Origin: Gemmatimonadota bacterium
GTDB taxonomy: Bacteria; Gemmatimonadota; Gemmatimonadetes; Palauibacterales; Palauibacteraceae
Assembly: GCA_029262175.1 (NCBI GenBank)
Contig: JAJCZV010000069.1
Coordinates: 1-51,270 of the forward strand
Direction of reading: 5' to 3'
Length of the DNA: 51,270 nucleotides
Part shown: positions 1 through 8,119 of the stretch, in pieces
Position numbering within the stretch: the stretch's first letter is position 1
Layout of the letters: every line of letters starts with the position of its first letter
Made by a program: the position numbers and the translations under genes
The notes under the pieces: generated by a model
Database searches by the model: none
What the model was told of the DNA's origin: nothing
What the model saw: the letters and a program-made list of their open reading frames with translations, nothing else

Positions 1-1693
1 CGGACCCCGCCGCCAAGAGTGCGCTGCGAAGATCCTCGAGGGCTGCATCGACGCGGTTTCCGATTTCTACGAAAAGCCTCGCGCGCTCGGCGAGTCCGTC
101 GACGTACACGCCTGGCCCCGGCCCGGTGGGGTGAAGTGCGCGGCCCCGTTCCCACTCCTCGATCGCCCTGCCGTAGCTTTGCTCGGCCTCGACGAACCGG
201 CGTTGAAGCCGCTGCAGGTTCCCCAGGTTCGCACGCGAGTAGGCTCTCGTAACGTATTGTAAGGGCGATACGGCGATAGCGATGCGCATGTGACGCTCTG
301 CCTTCTTCCACCACGATGTAGCTTCACGCCGTTTCGCGTTCGCCTCTCGGATGGACCCCCGCTCTTCCGCCCTTCGGGCCTCGTTCGCTCGCACCTCGCC
401 ACCCATCATCAAGACGTAGCCGAGATTGTTGTGGATGACTCTGAACTTGCGGTTGCGCTTTTGCCAGCCGGGAAGTCGTCGCCTGTTCACCACGGACTGA
501 TACCTCCTTCGGCCCTCGTCGATGTCCTTCTTTCGCTGCGCAAGCTCTTCTTCGGTGAGCCCGTCTGAGACCGTGCAGTGCCAAGCAAAGGCGTCGGCGT
601 AGGCGGCTTGAGGATCTTCGGGAAGGTTCTGTACGGCGACGGCGGCGGCTTCTCGAGCCACCATCCAAGGCGCCCGTTCGCTCGAGGGCTCGGCTTCTGC
701 GCCGCGATCCTTGCTGAAATTGAGATGGCCGTACCGGTGGACGTCCTGGCAATACACGCGCGCAAGACCGATAGAGGCCAAACCGAGCAGTCGCGTATCG
801 GCGCCGCTCCCCACCAGGCCGCGTTCTTTGTGCAGGCGCCGATCAGCCGCGTCCCGCGCATCCTGAAAGTGCTGCTTCGCCTCCTCGTTTGCGTCCGCAC
901 CATTTTTCTCGTTGTAGCAGAAAACGCCCTTGTTGTAGTGCACGAGCGAATAGTCGGGATCCCACTCGAGCGCCTCGTCTAGCTTGGCCTCGACTTCGGC
1001 CTCGAGTTCGTCTGGGAGATCGTCCGTCCGACTCCATACCTCCAAGGCTTCGGTGAGCGCGCGCAGAGCCCGCCACCTGTCCGTGCCGGGCGCCTCCGAT
1101 CGCCGGCCCCCCATCGCCTCGGCGGCGGAGAGGAGGAGCCGATACGTCACTTCGACTGCAGCCTCGTCTAGCGCTTCGTATCCGGGTCCCCGCAGTACTG
1201 CCCGTCCCTCGGCGAGCACACCGGAGCGGAACGTCCCCTTCCTCTCGATGCGCGCGTGGATGGTGCGCGGGTTCTCGGCGACGGAGACCTCTCCCACCAG
1301 TTCTTTGACGGGCAAGAGCCAGTTGAGAAGCGAGTACAAAAGCCAAACACCGGAATTTTCGAGGAAGTACCACCTGGCTGCAGCGGCGCCGACTCCTTCT
1401 GCGGCGAGACGCGGCTTCGCGAGGCCGGATCTCGCGCCGGCGGCCGTGAGGAGCCCGCGGGTGTGTACTTCTTCATACTCGACGACGAGGGCGCGGATTC
1501 GCACGGCCATCTCGCGCGCGTCGAAGTCGAACCCCACCGGGGTTCGGAACTGACGGACAAAGATCGATTTGGCGGTGATGACCCGGTACGCGAGTGCGAC
1601 AAAGAAGGCGCCGTAAAAGAGCGCGATCGTGAGCCAGTCGAGGAACGTCGTTGCAGCGAGTGGATTGAGGAAGCTGAGGAAGTCGGGACTCAC
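1..1693 (-). CDS. Membrane-anchored TPR-repeat protein, C-terminus beyond the window
   Basis: I read 564 codons open to the left edge, so the C-terminus is missing. A GTG at 1693-1691 is the likely start because it overlaps the TGA of the upstream gene (GTGA), the coupling style used elsewhere here. Residues about 20-36 (ALFYGAFFVALAY core) form one membrane segment; the rest is mostly charged, helical and soluble. Tetratricopeptide-like helix pairs are visible near residues 232-265 (ALEWDPDYSLVHYNKGV) and near 490-515 (NLGNLQRLQRRFVEAEQSY). No catalytic motif was recognised. TPR proteins usually scaffold other proteins, so a membrane-tethered scaffold for the two upstream genes is possible, but that is inference. 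Reality of the gene is fairly sure; function is unknown. Confidence 0.75.
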   Translation of the reverse strand, partial: MSPDFLSFLNPLAATTFLDWLTIALFYGAFFVALAYRVITAKSIFVRQFRTPVGFDFDAREMAVRIRALVVEYEEVHTRGLLTAAGARSGLAKPRLAAEGVGAAAARWYFLENSGVWLLYSLLNWLLPVKELVGEVSVAENPRTIHARIERKGTFRSGVLAEGRAVLRGPGYEALDEAAVEVTYRLLLSAAEAMGGRRSEAPGTDRWRALRALTEALEVWSRTDDLPDELEAEVEAKLDEALEWDPDYSLVHYNKGVFCYNEKNGADANEEAKQHFQDARDAADRRLHKERGLVGSGADTRLLGLASIGLARVYCQDVHRYGHLNFSKDRGAEAEPSSERAPWMVAREAAAVAVQNLPEDPQAAYADAFAWHCTVSDGLTEEELAQRKKDIDEGRRRYQSVVNRRRLPGWQKRNRKFRVIHNNLGYVLMMGGEVRANEARRAEERGSIREANAKRREATSWWKKAERHMRIAIAVSPLQYVTRAYSRANLGNLQRLQRRFVEAEQSYGRAIEEWERGRALHPTGPGPGVYVDGLAERARLFVEIGNRVDAALEDLRSALLAAGS

Positions 1694-2322
1694 GACGAAT
1701 CGCGTTTCGGCTCTTGGTCCTCAGGGCCGCGCAGGAGGTCGTGGTAACGCTCGGTGTTCTCGTAGCGCTCGCGTACCAGCGTATTCCCATCGGCAAGATA
1801 GGTCGTCTCGTCGAACATCTGGCCGAACGCCCGAGAGTGTCCATAGAACCCCGGCCGCGCGAGCTCGATGTCGATCCACCGAGGCATCAACAGATCGGGA
1901 TCGTCGACCACCCATTGCGAGCCGGGGCGTGCCGAGTAGACGAAAGCGTCTCCGAACCAACCGTCGCTCCCGAAGGTCTTCACTGGGACCGTCACTCGGT
2001 CGTAGTAACGTTCGCGTTCGTCGAGGCGCGCGAGCTCTTTCTCGCTCGTCTGAAACAGCACGCCGTTGAACGAAGCGCCCTCGCATGGTTGGACGTTCAT
2101 GGCGCCTCGCTCGGTCCCCTCGGTCGACAAGACCTGACTCGACTCGTAGTGCTCGGGCTGGAGGTTGAAGAGCCGCTTGTAGCCGGGGACCGTGACTAGG
2201 TGGAATAACTTGTCCGCCGTCGCGCTCGCTCCGATGTCCTTGGCCAGCGACGAGGTGTTGACGAGTGTGCCGTACCCGATCAACCAGGGTCGATCGTCGG
2301 CACTCAAGCCGTCGGCAGTCAA
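1690..2322 (-). CDS. Gamma-glutamylcyclotransferase-like (AIG2/GGCT fold) protein
   Basis: 210 aa. The N-terminus carries IGYGTLVN (residues about 15-22), matching the GYGSL substrate-binding loop of the GGCT/AIG2 fold, and LDERERYY (100-107), where family members have LDxxEGxxY with the catalytic Glu; E104 is the candidate. Known members release 5-oxoproline from gamma-glutamyl compounds or act on gamma-glutamylamines; the substrate here cannot be read from sequence. It starts with TTG at 2322-2320, overlapping the upstream TGA (TTGA), and its own TGA overlaps the GTG of the downstream TPR gene. It is therefore the middle gene of a tightly coupled three-gene unit flanked by Sel1/TPR repeat proteins, an unusual setting for this fold. 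The fold call is good; the activity is uncertain. Confidence 0.78.
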   Translation of the reverse strand: MTADGLSADDRPWLIGYGTLVNTSSLAKDIGASATADKLFHLVTVPGYKRLFNLQPEHYESSQVLSTEGTERGAMNVQPCEGASFNGVLFQTSEKELARLDERERYYDRVTVPVKTFGSDGWFGDAFVYSARPGSQWVVDDPDLLMPRWIDIELARPGFYGHSRAFGQMFDETTYLADGNTLVRERYENTERYHDLLRGPEDQEPKRDSS

Positions 2323-2810
2323 AGCGAGGTCGCGCTTTCCTTCAGCTTCTGTGCGCCAGCAGCGTCGACTGGCCCTCCCCGGCCCGTTTCCAACAACCAG
2401 GCGAGTTTTCGCATCGCGTCCGCTCGCTTGTCGTTGTTGGGGCGACCACGCGTGTCCTTTTTCTTTTGCCGGCCGGCCCGTCGAAGTAGCTGGCGCGCTT
2501 TCTTGAAGTGCTTGTCCTTCTTCTTCATATTCGGGGCGTCATCGTAATGCATGTTCTTCGGTGAACCGATCCAATACGAAGACCCCTGGCCGGTTTCGTA
2601 GAACAACCCGAAGTAGTAGTGATGGAGTCCGTCGAAGTATCCGCCGCACCAGCCGGTGACGAACTTCTGGTACATCGCACCGGCCTCCCGGTAGTCGATG
2701 GGTCCACCTTCTCCCTTCGCGCACATCTGGGCATATCGCAGCTGATGGCTGGGGTTGTGTGAACCCCAGAGCGCTTGTCGAAGCTCGCGTGCGTACCCGT
2801 TGCCTTCCAT
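2319..2810 (-). CDS. Sel1-like repeat protein
   Basis: 163 aa. Sel1-type helical repeats are seen around residues 24-50 (YAQMCAKGEGGPIDYREAGA) and at the C-terminus (LAWLLETGRGGPVDAAGAQK), separated by an aromatic and lysine-rich segment (WCGGYFDGLHHYYFGLFYETG, then many KK pairs). Sel1 repeats are alpha-solenoid protein-interaction modules; no enzyme motif is present. The ATG at 2810 is forced because an in-frame TGA lies two codons upstream. No signal peptide is visible, so it is likely cytoplasmic. It is the first gene of the overlapping Sel1-GGCT-TPR operon. Function unknown. Confidence 0.72.
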   Translation of the reverse strand: MEGNGYARELRQALWGSHNPSHQLRYAQMCAKGEGGPIDYREAGAMYQKFVTGWCGGYFDGLHHYYFGLFYETGQGSSYWIGSPKNMHYDDAPNMKKKDKHFKKARQLLRRAGRQKKKDTRGRPNNDKRADAMRKLAWLLETGRGGPVDAAGAQKLKESATSL

Positions 2811-2978
2811 TCGTCAACTCGGGCTCGGTCTATTGAGCGCGGGGTCTCGTAGCGGGCGGCGCATCGATCGTGTGCAGGGCTCGGATGCCTGCCCACCGGG
2901 GATCCTAAACCCGCAAGGTTCGATTCTGAACCAACGCGTCGCAGGTAGGGGCGTCAATAGTGGACGAGTCCACCCCGG

Positions 2979-3377
2979 TCAGTCGTAACGCCGGTCTCGC
3001 GCCCTACGGCGATCTCGCTCGAGTCGATGGGACGCTTTCGCCACGTCCTCACGATATCGCCGCTCGGCCTTGCCCCGGTCGCGCCGATACCGATCGTGGG
3101 CCCGGTAGGAGTCCCGGCGTCGATCGCGTGCGTACCGCTCTTCGGCACGATAGCGGTCACGTTCGTAGCGTTGCCGCGCCTTCTGAACGTCGTGAGCGTA
3201 CCGCTGTTCGGCGCGTCTGAGATCGCGTTGGTAGTCGCGCTCGTCATCATAGTCATGATCGTAGTAGTGCGCGCCGACACTGAAGCCGCCGCCACCATAC
3301 GGATGACCACACCCCCATGCGCCGAGGGCAACGATGGCTATAGCCAGGGACAGCCCGGCCGCTCGAAAGACTCTCAT
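2979..3377 (-). CDS. Small lipoprotein/secreted protein with an Arg/Tyr/Asp-rich repetitive tail
   Basis: 132 aa from the ATG at 3377-3375, which has a strong ribosome site (AAGGGGAGG) 8 nt upstream. A longer frame upstream exists but has no signal sequence. Residues 1-22 form a signal peptide (hydrophobic LSLAIAIVALGA) ending in AWGC, an imperfect lipobox, so C23 may be lipidated. After a Gly-rich linker the remaining ~95 residues are almost wholly R, D, E, Y, K and A in a loose repeat (RRAEQRYAHD, RYERDRYRAEERYARD), predicting a long charged helix or coiled coil. Similar charged periplasmic proteins bind polyanions or cell-wall material, but I assign no function. It is the gene next upstream of the Sel1 operon, 168 bp away. 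Confidence 0.62.
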   Translation of the reverse strand: MRVFRAAGLSLAIAIVALGAWGCGHPYGGGGFSVGAHYYDHDYDDERDYQRDLRRAEQRYAHDVQKARQRYERDRYRAEERYARDRRRDSYRAHDRYRRDRGKAERRYREDVAKASHRLERDRRRARDRRYD

Positions 3378-3516
3378 GGTGTCTGCACCTCCCCTTACGA
3401 CGATGGCGCCCGTGGCGCCCCCGTCCGACTGTACAAGGGAGACGGAACGTGCGAACGAGAGGTCACTCGCTACCGAAGAGTCGTCGATGTCGTTTTCGAT
3501 GGCATGTCTTGATAAC

Positions 3517-3528
3517 GTGTCGCGACAC
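3517..3528. promoter_or_regulatory. 12-bp perfect palindrome in divergent promoter region
   Basis: GTGTCGCGACAC is a perfect dyad lying 41 bp before the ATG of the D-cysteine desulfhydrase-family gene and in the region divergent to the charged lipoprotein. The position suits a regulator-binding site. The binding protein is unknown and the assignment is inference. Confidence 0.3.
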
Positions 3529-3569
3529 ATCCTGACATCCGTCGAATATTTGCCTGCTCGAGGTCACGC

Positions 3570-4634
3570 ATGGAACTCAGGGCGTCTGACGACAGGATCG
3601 AGTGGCTCCGGTCCCTGCCCGACTGGCCGCGCTTTTCTCTGGCGCAGCTGCCAACACCCCTGCACCGGCTGTCGAATTTTGGCAGCCACTGTGACGCCGC
3701 GGAGGTTTGGGTCAAGCGCGACGACCTCACGGGACTCGCCGGCGGCGGCAACAAGACTCGAAAGCTCGAGTTCCTGATCGGTGAGGCGCTCGAAACCCAA
3801 GCGGACACGGTGGTCACCGTCGGGGCCATCCAGTCGAATCATACTCGACAGACGGCAGCGGCAGCGGCCCGCGCGGGCCTCAAGTGTGCGCTAGTACACA
3901 ACGCATGGACGCGAGACGCGGGACCGATGTATCGGCAGGTCGGAAACATCCTCCTCAGCAGCTTGATGGGGGCCGACCTCTACCACGATGACACCGAGCG
4001 CCCGATCGAAGACGAGGGGCCCCTAGAGGAGTTCGGCGCCTATCTGAGCGAACGCGGACGAAGGCCGTACCTCATCTATGGAGGTGGGTCCGATCACCGA
4101 CTGGGGTGTTTCGGGTACGTCGTTTGCGCAGCTGAAGTCGTCGCGCAAGCCGCCGCTCTCGGGACCGCGTTCGACTACATCGTCCATTGCACCGGAAGCG
4201 GCGGCACCCAAGCCGGTCTTGTCGCCGGTCTCGCCGCTGCGCACTCGGAGACCAAGGTCATCGGTATTCCCGACGACGAAGAAACCGAGATCAAGAAAGA
4301 GCGGGTGCAGCGTTTGGCGAACGCGACACTGACCGAGCTCGGGTGCGCGGAGCGAGTGTCCGCATTGGACGTCGAGATCATCGCGTGCGATGTCAGCCCC
4401 TACGGCGAGTCAGACGAGAAGACGCTCGAGGCGATCCGGCTACTGGCGCGTACCGAAGGCCTTATCGCCGACCCGGTCTATGAAGGAAAAGCGCTTCGCG
4501 GTTTGCTCGCGCTGTCGGAACAAGGGCGCCTCGCGAACAAGCGCGTCCTTCTTCTTCACCTGGGCGGAACGCCGGCTGTCCACGCCTACGCGAACCGTTT
4601 CGATCCGATCGACCTTCAGCCGCTGCCCGTCTGA
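3570..4634 (+). CDS. D-cysteine desulfhydrase / ACC deaminase family PLP enzyme
   Basis: 354 aa, the usual length for this fold-type II PLP family. Visible hallmarks are KRDDLTGLAGGGNKTRKLEF (residues 49-68; K62 in GGNK is the expected Schiff-base lysine), GAIQSNHTRQT (85-95) and TGSGGTQAG near 209-217, which binds the cofactor phosphate. Members degrade D-cysteine to pyruvate, H2S and ammonia, or deaminate 1-aminocyclopropane-1-carboxylate; GAIQSNHTRQ resembles the desulfhydrase branch, but sequence alone does not settle the substrate. The start ATG has GAGGT 5 nt upstream. No signal peptide, so cytoplasmic. It stands alone, convergent with the aminotransferase downstream. Confidence 0.88.
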   Translation: MELRASDDRIEWLRSLPDWPRFSLAQLPTPLHRLSNFGSHCDAAEVWVKRDDLTGLAGGGNKTRKLEFLIGEALETQADTVVTVGAIQSNHTRQTAAAAARAGLKCALVHNAWTRDAGPMYRQVGNILLSSLMGADLYHDDTERPIEDEGPLEEFGAYLSERGRRPYLIYGGGSDHRLGCFGYVVCAAEVVAQAAALGTAFDYIVHCTGSGGTQAGLVAGLAAAHSETKVIGIPDDEETEIKKERVQRLANATLTELGCAERVSALDVEIIACDVSPYGESDEKTLEAIRLLARTEGLIADPVYEGKALRGLLALSEQGRLANKRVLLLHLGGTPAVHAYANRFDPIDLQPLPV

Positions 4635-4677
4635 GCGGGCGCAACCCAAAACGCGCTCACTGGGCGAACGTCGTGCA

Positions 4678-5982
4678 CTACGACTCGATGCCGTTTTCGA
4701 GCGCGCTGGTCATCGCGTCGACGAAGCGATCCAATTCTTCGAGCGTCGTATACGTGGAGGGAGAGATGCGGAGACCGGTAAACTCGTCATGGTAGTAGGC
4801 GGTCGTAAAGATCTTGTGCTCGCCCCATAGCCAGTCGCGCAGCGCGGACGTTTCAAGCCCTTCGACTCGAACGTTCGCAATGCCGCACGCGAAGCCCGGC
4901 TCGAGACTCGTGTTGAGCCTGATGCGGTCGTGCTCGAGAAGCCGCTTCGCCCAGTAGTCCCTGAGATAGAGAAGACGGGCTTCTTTGCGCTCCCCGCCGA
5001 TCAGTTGATGGAACGTGAGGGCCTCGCCGATCGCGAGAAAGTTGGCCTCCGGATGTGTCCCGACCTCTTCGAACTTTCGGATGTCGTCGTCGATGGGTTC
5101 GAGCGTCGACTGCCATGGCCAGAAATCCGAGATCTTGTCGCGCTTCACATAGAGGAGACCCGTCCCGATCGGAGCTTGTAGCCATTTGTGCAGGCTGACG
5201 GAGTAGTTGTCGCAGCCGAGGTCCGAGATCTTGAAGTGGTGATGCGCGAGCGATTGGGCGCCGTCCACGATCACCGGTACGTCATATCTTCGAGCCATCT
5301 CGGCCACGCTCCGTACAGGCAGGATCTGACCGGTTCGGTTGAGCATGTGACACATCAAGATGAGCCGCGTGCGATCGGTGATCTGTGCTTCGAACCGGCG
5401 CACGACTTCTTCGGGGTCCTCCGCAGGGATCGGTATCTGGAACTCCCTGAGGACGATTCCGTGGCGGCGTTCGCGTTGCTTGAGTGCGGCGACCATCCAC
5501 GGATAGTCCTGCGTCGTGGTCACGACTTCGTCTCCCGCGGCTAGATCCGTTCCGCCAAGGAGGGAGTGAAGACTCTCCGACGCGTTGCGAGTGATGGCGA
5601 CCTCCTCCGCGTCGACGCCCCATTCCCTGGCCAGACGAGCCCGGATTGCCTCTCGTTGCGGGGCGAGGATCTGCCAGCCGTTGTACACGGGCATCTGATT
5701 GGCGAAATCGAGATCACGCTTCATCGCCTCGAGGACGTGCGCCGGCGTGGGGCTCACGCCCCCGTTGTTGAGGTTGACGAGCGATCGGTCGACTGTGAAT
5801 GCGCCCTGGACTTGCCGCCAGAATTCCTCGTCTGCAGCAATGCTCTCGGGAGTGCCTTGCGTCCGAGACAGCTCGCGCGCCGTCGCGATCGCCGAACGCC
5901 AATCCGAGGGGACGATCGACAGTCCACCGGCAACCGCTGCGGAACCTCCCAGGCTGGTGAGGAATCGGCGTCGGGTCGACAT
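4678..5982 (-). CDS. Tat-exported class V aminotransferase (isopenicillin-N epimerase-like)
   Basis: 434 aa. The N-terminus MSTRRRFLTSLGGSAAVAGG is a twin-arginine signal (RRRFL followed by a weakly hydrophobic Ala/Gly stretch), so the folded, PLP-loaded enzyme is probably exported or Tat-processed. The body is a class V aminotransferase: NLNNGGVSPTP near 70-80, IVDGAQSLAHH near 238-248 (D240 for the pyridine nitrogen) and SLHKWLQAP with K266 as Schiff-base lysine. Family members include isopenicillin-N epimerases, cysteine desulfurases and kynureninase-like enzymes; the HKW(L)xAP form is typical of the secreted epimerase-like group, whose substrate is generally unknown. The ATG has a GGGAAGAG ribosome site. 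Transcribed alone, divergent from the lipoprotein at 6136. Confidence 0.87.
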   Translation of the reverse strand: MSTRRRFLTSLGGSAAVAGGLSIVPSDWRSAIATARELSRTQGTPESIAADEEFWRQVQGAFTVDRSLVNLNNGGVSPTPAHVLEAMKRDLDFANQMPVYNGWQILAPQREAIRARLAREWGVDAEEVAITRNASESLHSLLGGTDLAAGDEVVTTTQDYPWMVAALKQRERRHGIVLREFQIPIPAEDPEEVVRRFEAQITDRTRLILMCHMLNRTGQILPVRSVAEMARRYDVPVIVDGAQSLAHHHFKISDLGCDNYSVSLHKWLQAPIGTGLLYVKRDKISDFWPWQSTLEPIDDDIRKFEEVGTHPEANFLAIGEALTFHQLIGGERKEARLLYLRDYWAKRLLEHDRIRLNTSLEPGFACGIANVRVEGLETSALRDWLWGEHKIFTTAYYHDEFTGLRISPSTYTTLEELDRFVDAMTSALENGIES

Positions 5983-6135
5983 ACACTCTTCCCATTCGTC
6001 TAAGTGGCGCGATCAGAGCTGTTCTGTAAAGAGAACGTGAACGAACTCCGTCATAGTAACGGGGAGGACGCGCGGTGCGGAGGCCTGTGGATCGGGACGA
6101 GCGTCAGGGTGGCGCGCTCAGGCGCGTTCAGATGT

Positions 6136-6636
6136 ATGAAAACGACGAGACGAAGACTGGATCGCTCGGTAGGACGGAAGCGGCTCCGGGTAGCACCGGT
6201 AGCCGGCATTCTCCTTGTGATCGCGTGCGGCGATAGCGGTCTTGACCCGGCGCCCGGCGGCACGCTCGCCATTGGAGCTTGGGGTGCCGACGGCGCCGGC
6301 GTGATCGTCAACGAATCCGGTGTGCATGTGCACGTCGGTTGTACCTTCGGCGACATCGTCGGTCGCGTCCCTGTAGTCGATGGGCGATTCACCATCGACG
6401 GCAGCTATATGCTTCGTGCGTATCCCATCGCTGTCGGCCCGACCGTGCCCGCCCAGTTCAGCGGTCAGATCGTCGGACGCACGCTGACGCTTGCCATCGC
6501 AGTCGATGACACGGTCGAAAACCAGATCGTCCGTCTCGGGCCCGTCTCGGTCGAGTTCGGAACCGAACCCAATATGGCCCCGTGCCCGATCTGCGAGTTT
6601 CCGCCGGCTGCAGCCGAGCGCTCCCCGCGAAACTAG
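6136..6636 (+). CDS. Hypothetical lipoprotein
   Basis: 166 aa. An Arg-rich n-region is followed by a hydrophobic core and a VIAC lipobox, so C31 is probably the lipidated residue. The mature part begins with a Gly/Asp/Pro linker and then looks like an all-beta domain with alternating short hydrophobic strands (GTLAIGAWGADGAGVIVNES, GRVPVVDGRFTIDGSY). A CPICEF motif near the C-terminus gives one CxxC pair. The frame is open further upstream, but the signal sequence places the start at this ATG. I do not recognise a family; prokaryotic lipoproteins of this size and beta content are common in secretory heterotrophs. Confidence 0.6.
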   Translation: MKTTRRRLDRSVGRKRLRVAPVAGILLVIACGDSGLDPAPGGTLAIGAWGADGAGVIVNESGVHVHVGCTFGDIVGRVPVVDGRFTIDGSYMLRAYPIAVGPTVPAQFSGQIVGRTLTLAIAVDDTVENQIVRLGPVSVEFGTEPNMAPCPICEFPPAAAERSPRN

Positions 6637-6746
6637 CCACGCCAGTATAAAGGCTCCCTTGCCTAGCCCGAGGTCGCTTGATCGAGCAGCGGGTCTCGAC
6701 GGATATTGCGTGAGACACTCGACCAAACATTTCAAAGGAGGACACG

Positions 6747-7106
6747 GTGGCCGTTGCGGAACACAGCGTTCATTATCTCGAGATCGTGACACCGGACGTC
6801 CATGCGGCCCGAGACCTCTATGCAAGCGCGCACGGCTGGCAGTTCCAAGCCGCGCAACCCGAGTTGGGCGACGCGTTCGTGGCGTCCCTCCCCGACGGAT
6901 CTCTGTGCGGAATTCGCGCGCCGATGCATGATCAGGAGAAGCCGGTCGTCCGTACCTACGTCAGGGTCGACGATCTCGAGGCCGCTGTCGAAAGCGTGAA
7001 GGCTTCAGGCGCGACGATGGCGATCGACCGAATGGAGATTCCTGGACGCGGGACCATCGCCATCTACATGCACGGTGACAACGAGCACGGCCTGTGGCAG
7101 GTCTAG
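6747..7106 (+). CDS. VOC-family (glyoxalase/bleomycin-resistance fold) protein
   Basis: 119 aa, one vicinal-oxygen-chelate unit. It shows the beta-alpha-beta-beta-beta start VHYLEIVTPDVHAARDLYAS (8-27) and the second half VRTYVRVDDLEAAVESVKAS. The metal-ligand positions read H9 and E11 in the first strand and a late acidic residue near NEHG. Family members bind a divalent metal and act on small molecules (lactoylglutathione, dioxygenase substrates, antibiotics); the substrate here is unknown. Start GTG at 6747 with an AAAGGAGG ribosome site 5 nt upstream. Its stop overlaps the start of the next gene by one base (TAGTG), so the pair is probably co-translated. Confidence 0.8.
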   Translation: MAVAEHSVHYLEIVTPDVHAARDLYASAHGWQFQAAQPELGDAFVASLPDGSLCGIRAPMHDQEKPVVRTYVRVDDLEAAVESVKASGATMAIDRMEIPGRGTIAIYMHGDNEHGLWQV

Positions 7107-7546
7107 TGACCGTGCGGAATCCACCGTCCGTCTCTGGGCAGAGAGGTCACCAGCTCTTCCGGTTCGCCAGGGTTATCAAGCGAGATCCAGCCATCGAAAC
7201 ATGGATGGGTGAGCAGGCAGGGGATCTGGGGACGATCGCTCGCCAATGGTTCGAGGCCATGCGCGACTGCGGCGACGATGTAAGAGAGGTCATGCATGAT
7301 GGCCATCCTACCGCGTGTGTAGCGGACGCCGCATTCGCTTACGTCAACGCTTTCCAAGCTCACGTCAATGTAGGGTTCTTCCACGGCTCCGAGATTACCG
7401 ACCCAGACGGGTTGTTGGAAGGCAACGGCAAGTTCATGCGCCACGTGAAACTCCGGCCCGAAATCGAGCTCGATGCCGAGGCTTTGACGAAGCTCGTCGA
7501 AAGCGCATACACAGATATCAAGAGGCGTCTGAAGGCAGAACAATGA
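7106..7546 (+). CDS. DUF1801-type (YdhG-like) protein
   Basis: 146 aa from the GTG at 7106, which overlaps the preceding TAG by one base; an in-frame GTG at 7094 is an alternative. The C-terminal half has the recognisable block VNVGFFHGSEITDPDGLLEG followed by GKFMRHVKL, which matches DUF1801 proteins, small alpha/beta proteins (YdhG fold) of unknown activity. It sits just behind a VOC-fold gene. The family has no established reaction, so none is assigned. Confidence 0.78.
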   Translation: MTVRNPPSVSGQRGHQLFRFARVIKRDPAIETWMGEQAGDLGTIARQWFEAMRDCGDDVREVMHDGHPTACVADAAFAYVNAFQAHVNVGFFHGSEITDPDGLLEGNGKFMRHVKLRPEIELDAEALTKLVESAYTDIKRRLKAEQ

Positions 7547-7595
7547 ACGCGCAGGGGGGCGGCCACGGTGGCGGGCTGGGTCGAAAGGGGGGCGA

Positions 7596-8069
7596 GTGAG
7601 GGTCCCAACGGTCGTGAGCCTGCTGTTGGCAGCCACGGCCGGCGCCGGTCTTTCGCAAACGCCGCCGACGTCAGTCGAGTTACACGCGGAAGCCGTGGCG
7701 GGGGGAGCGGCGTTTACTTGGGTCGCGTCCAGCGCATGGTCGTTCGGCATGGATGTGAGTGCAGGAAAACACATCGGGGTCGACGTTGCCGAGGTGAGTG
7801 AGGACCTGGAAACGTTACTGAGCGGGTACGTGGCGGTCCGCTGGACACCCGATACCGCCTGGCAGGTCATGCTGAGTCCGATCGGCTTCGCAGGCGTGAT
7901 TGGAAACGATTTCGGCACGGTGTACCCGAGTGCCCGCCTGGGTATCAGCCGTTTCTTCTCACGCCTGGGGGCAGGCACCGAGTTGCGAGTCGTCCGCATC
8001 GCCGGCGGCAACGGGACGGGCGACTATTGGATCGAGTGGTCGCCGCTACGCATCTCCATCAGACTCTGA
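7596..8069 (+). CDS. Secreted or outer-membrane hypothetical protein
   Basis: 157 aa, GTG start behind AAAGGGGGG. Residues 1-20 form a Sec signal peptide (VVSLLLAATAGAGLSQ, cleavage near LSQ-TP). The mature protein is a run of amphipathic strands (FTWVASSAWSFGMDVSAG, GYVAVRWTPDTAWQVMLSP, YWIEWSPLRISIRL) ending in an aromatic-containing strand, as in small eight-strand outer-membrane barrels. No family was recognised. It lies in a string of small exported genes and ends about 50 bp before the secreted double-VOC gene. Confidence 0.6.
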   Translation: MRVPTVVSLLLAATAGAGLSQTPPTSVELHAEAVAGGAAFTWVASSAWSFGMDVSAGKHIGVDVAEVSEDLETLLSGYVAVRWTPDTAWQVMLSPIGFAGVIGNDFGTVYPSARLGISRFFSRLGAGTELRVVRIAGGNGTGDYWIEWSPLRISIRL

Positions 8070-8119
8070 GCTTCTCCGAAACGATGGATCTCAGGCGCAC
8101 CAGACAGGATGTGACAAAC

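Noticed and set aside
324..1602. Several overlapping minus frames with Arg/Ser-rich translations
   Set aside because: They are shadows of the TPR gene, whose own frame runs unbroken from GTG 1693 past the left edge.
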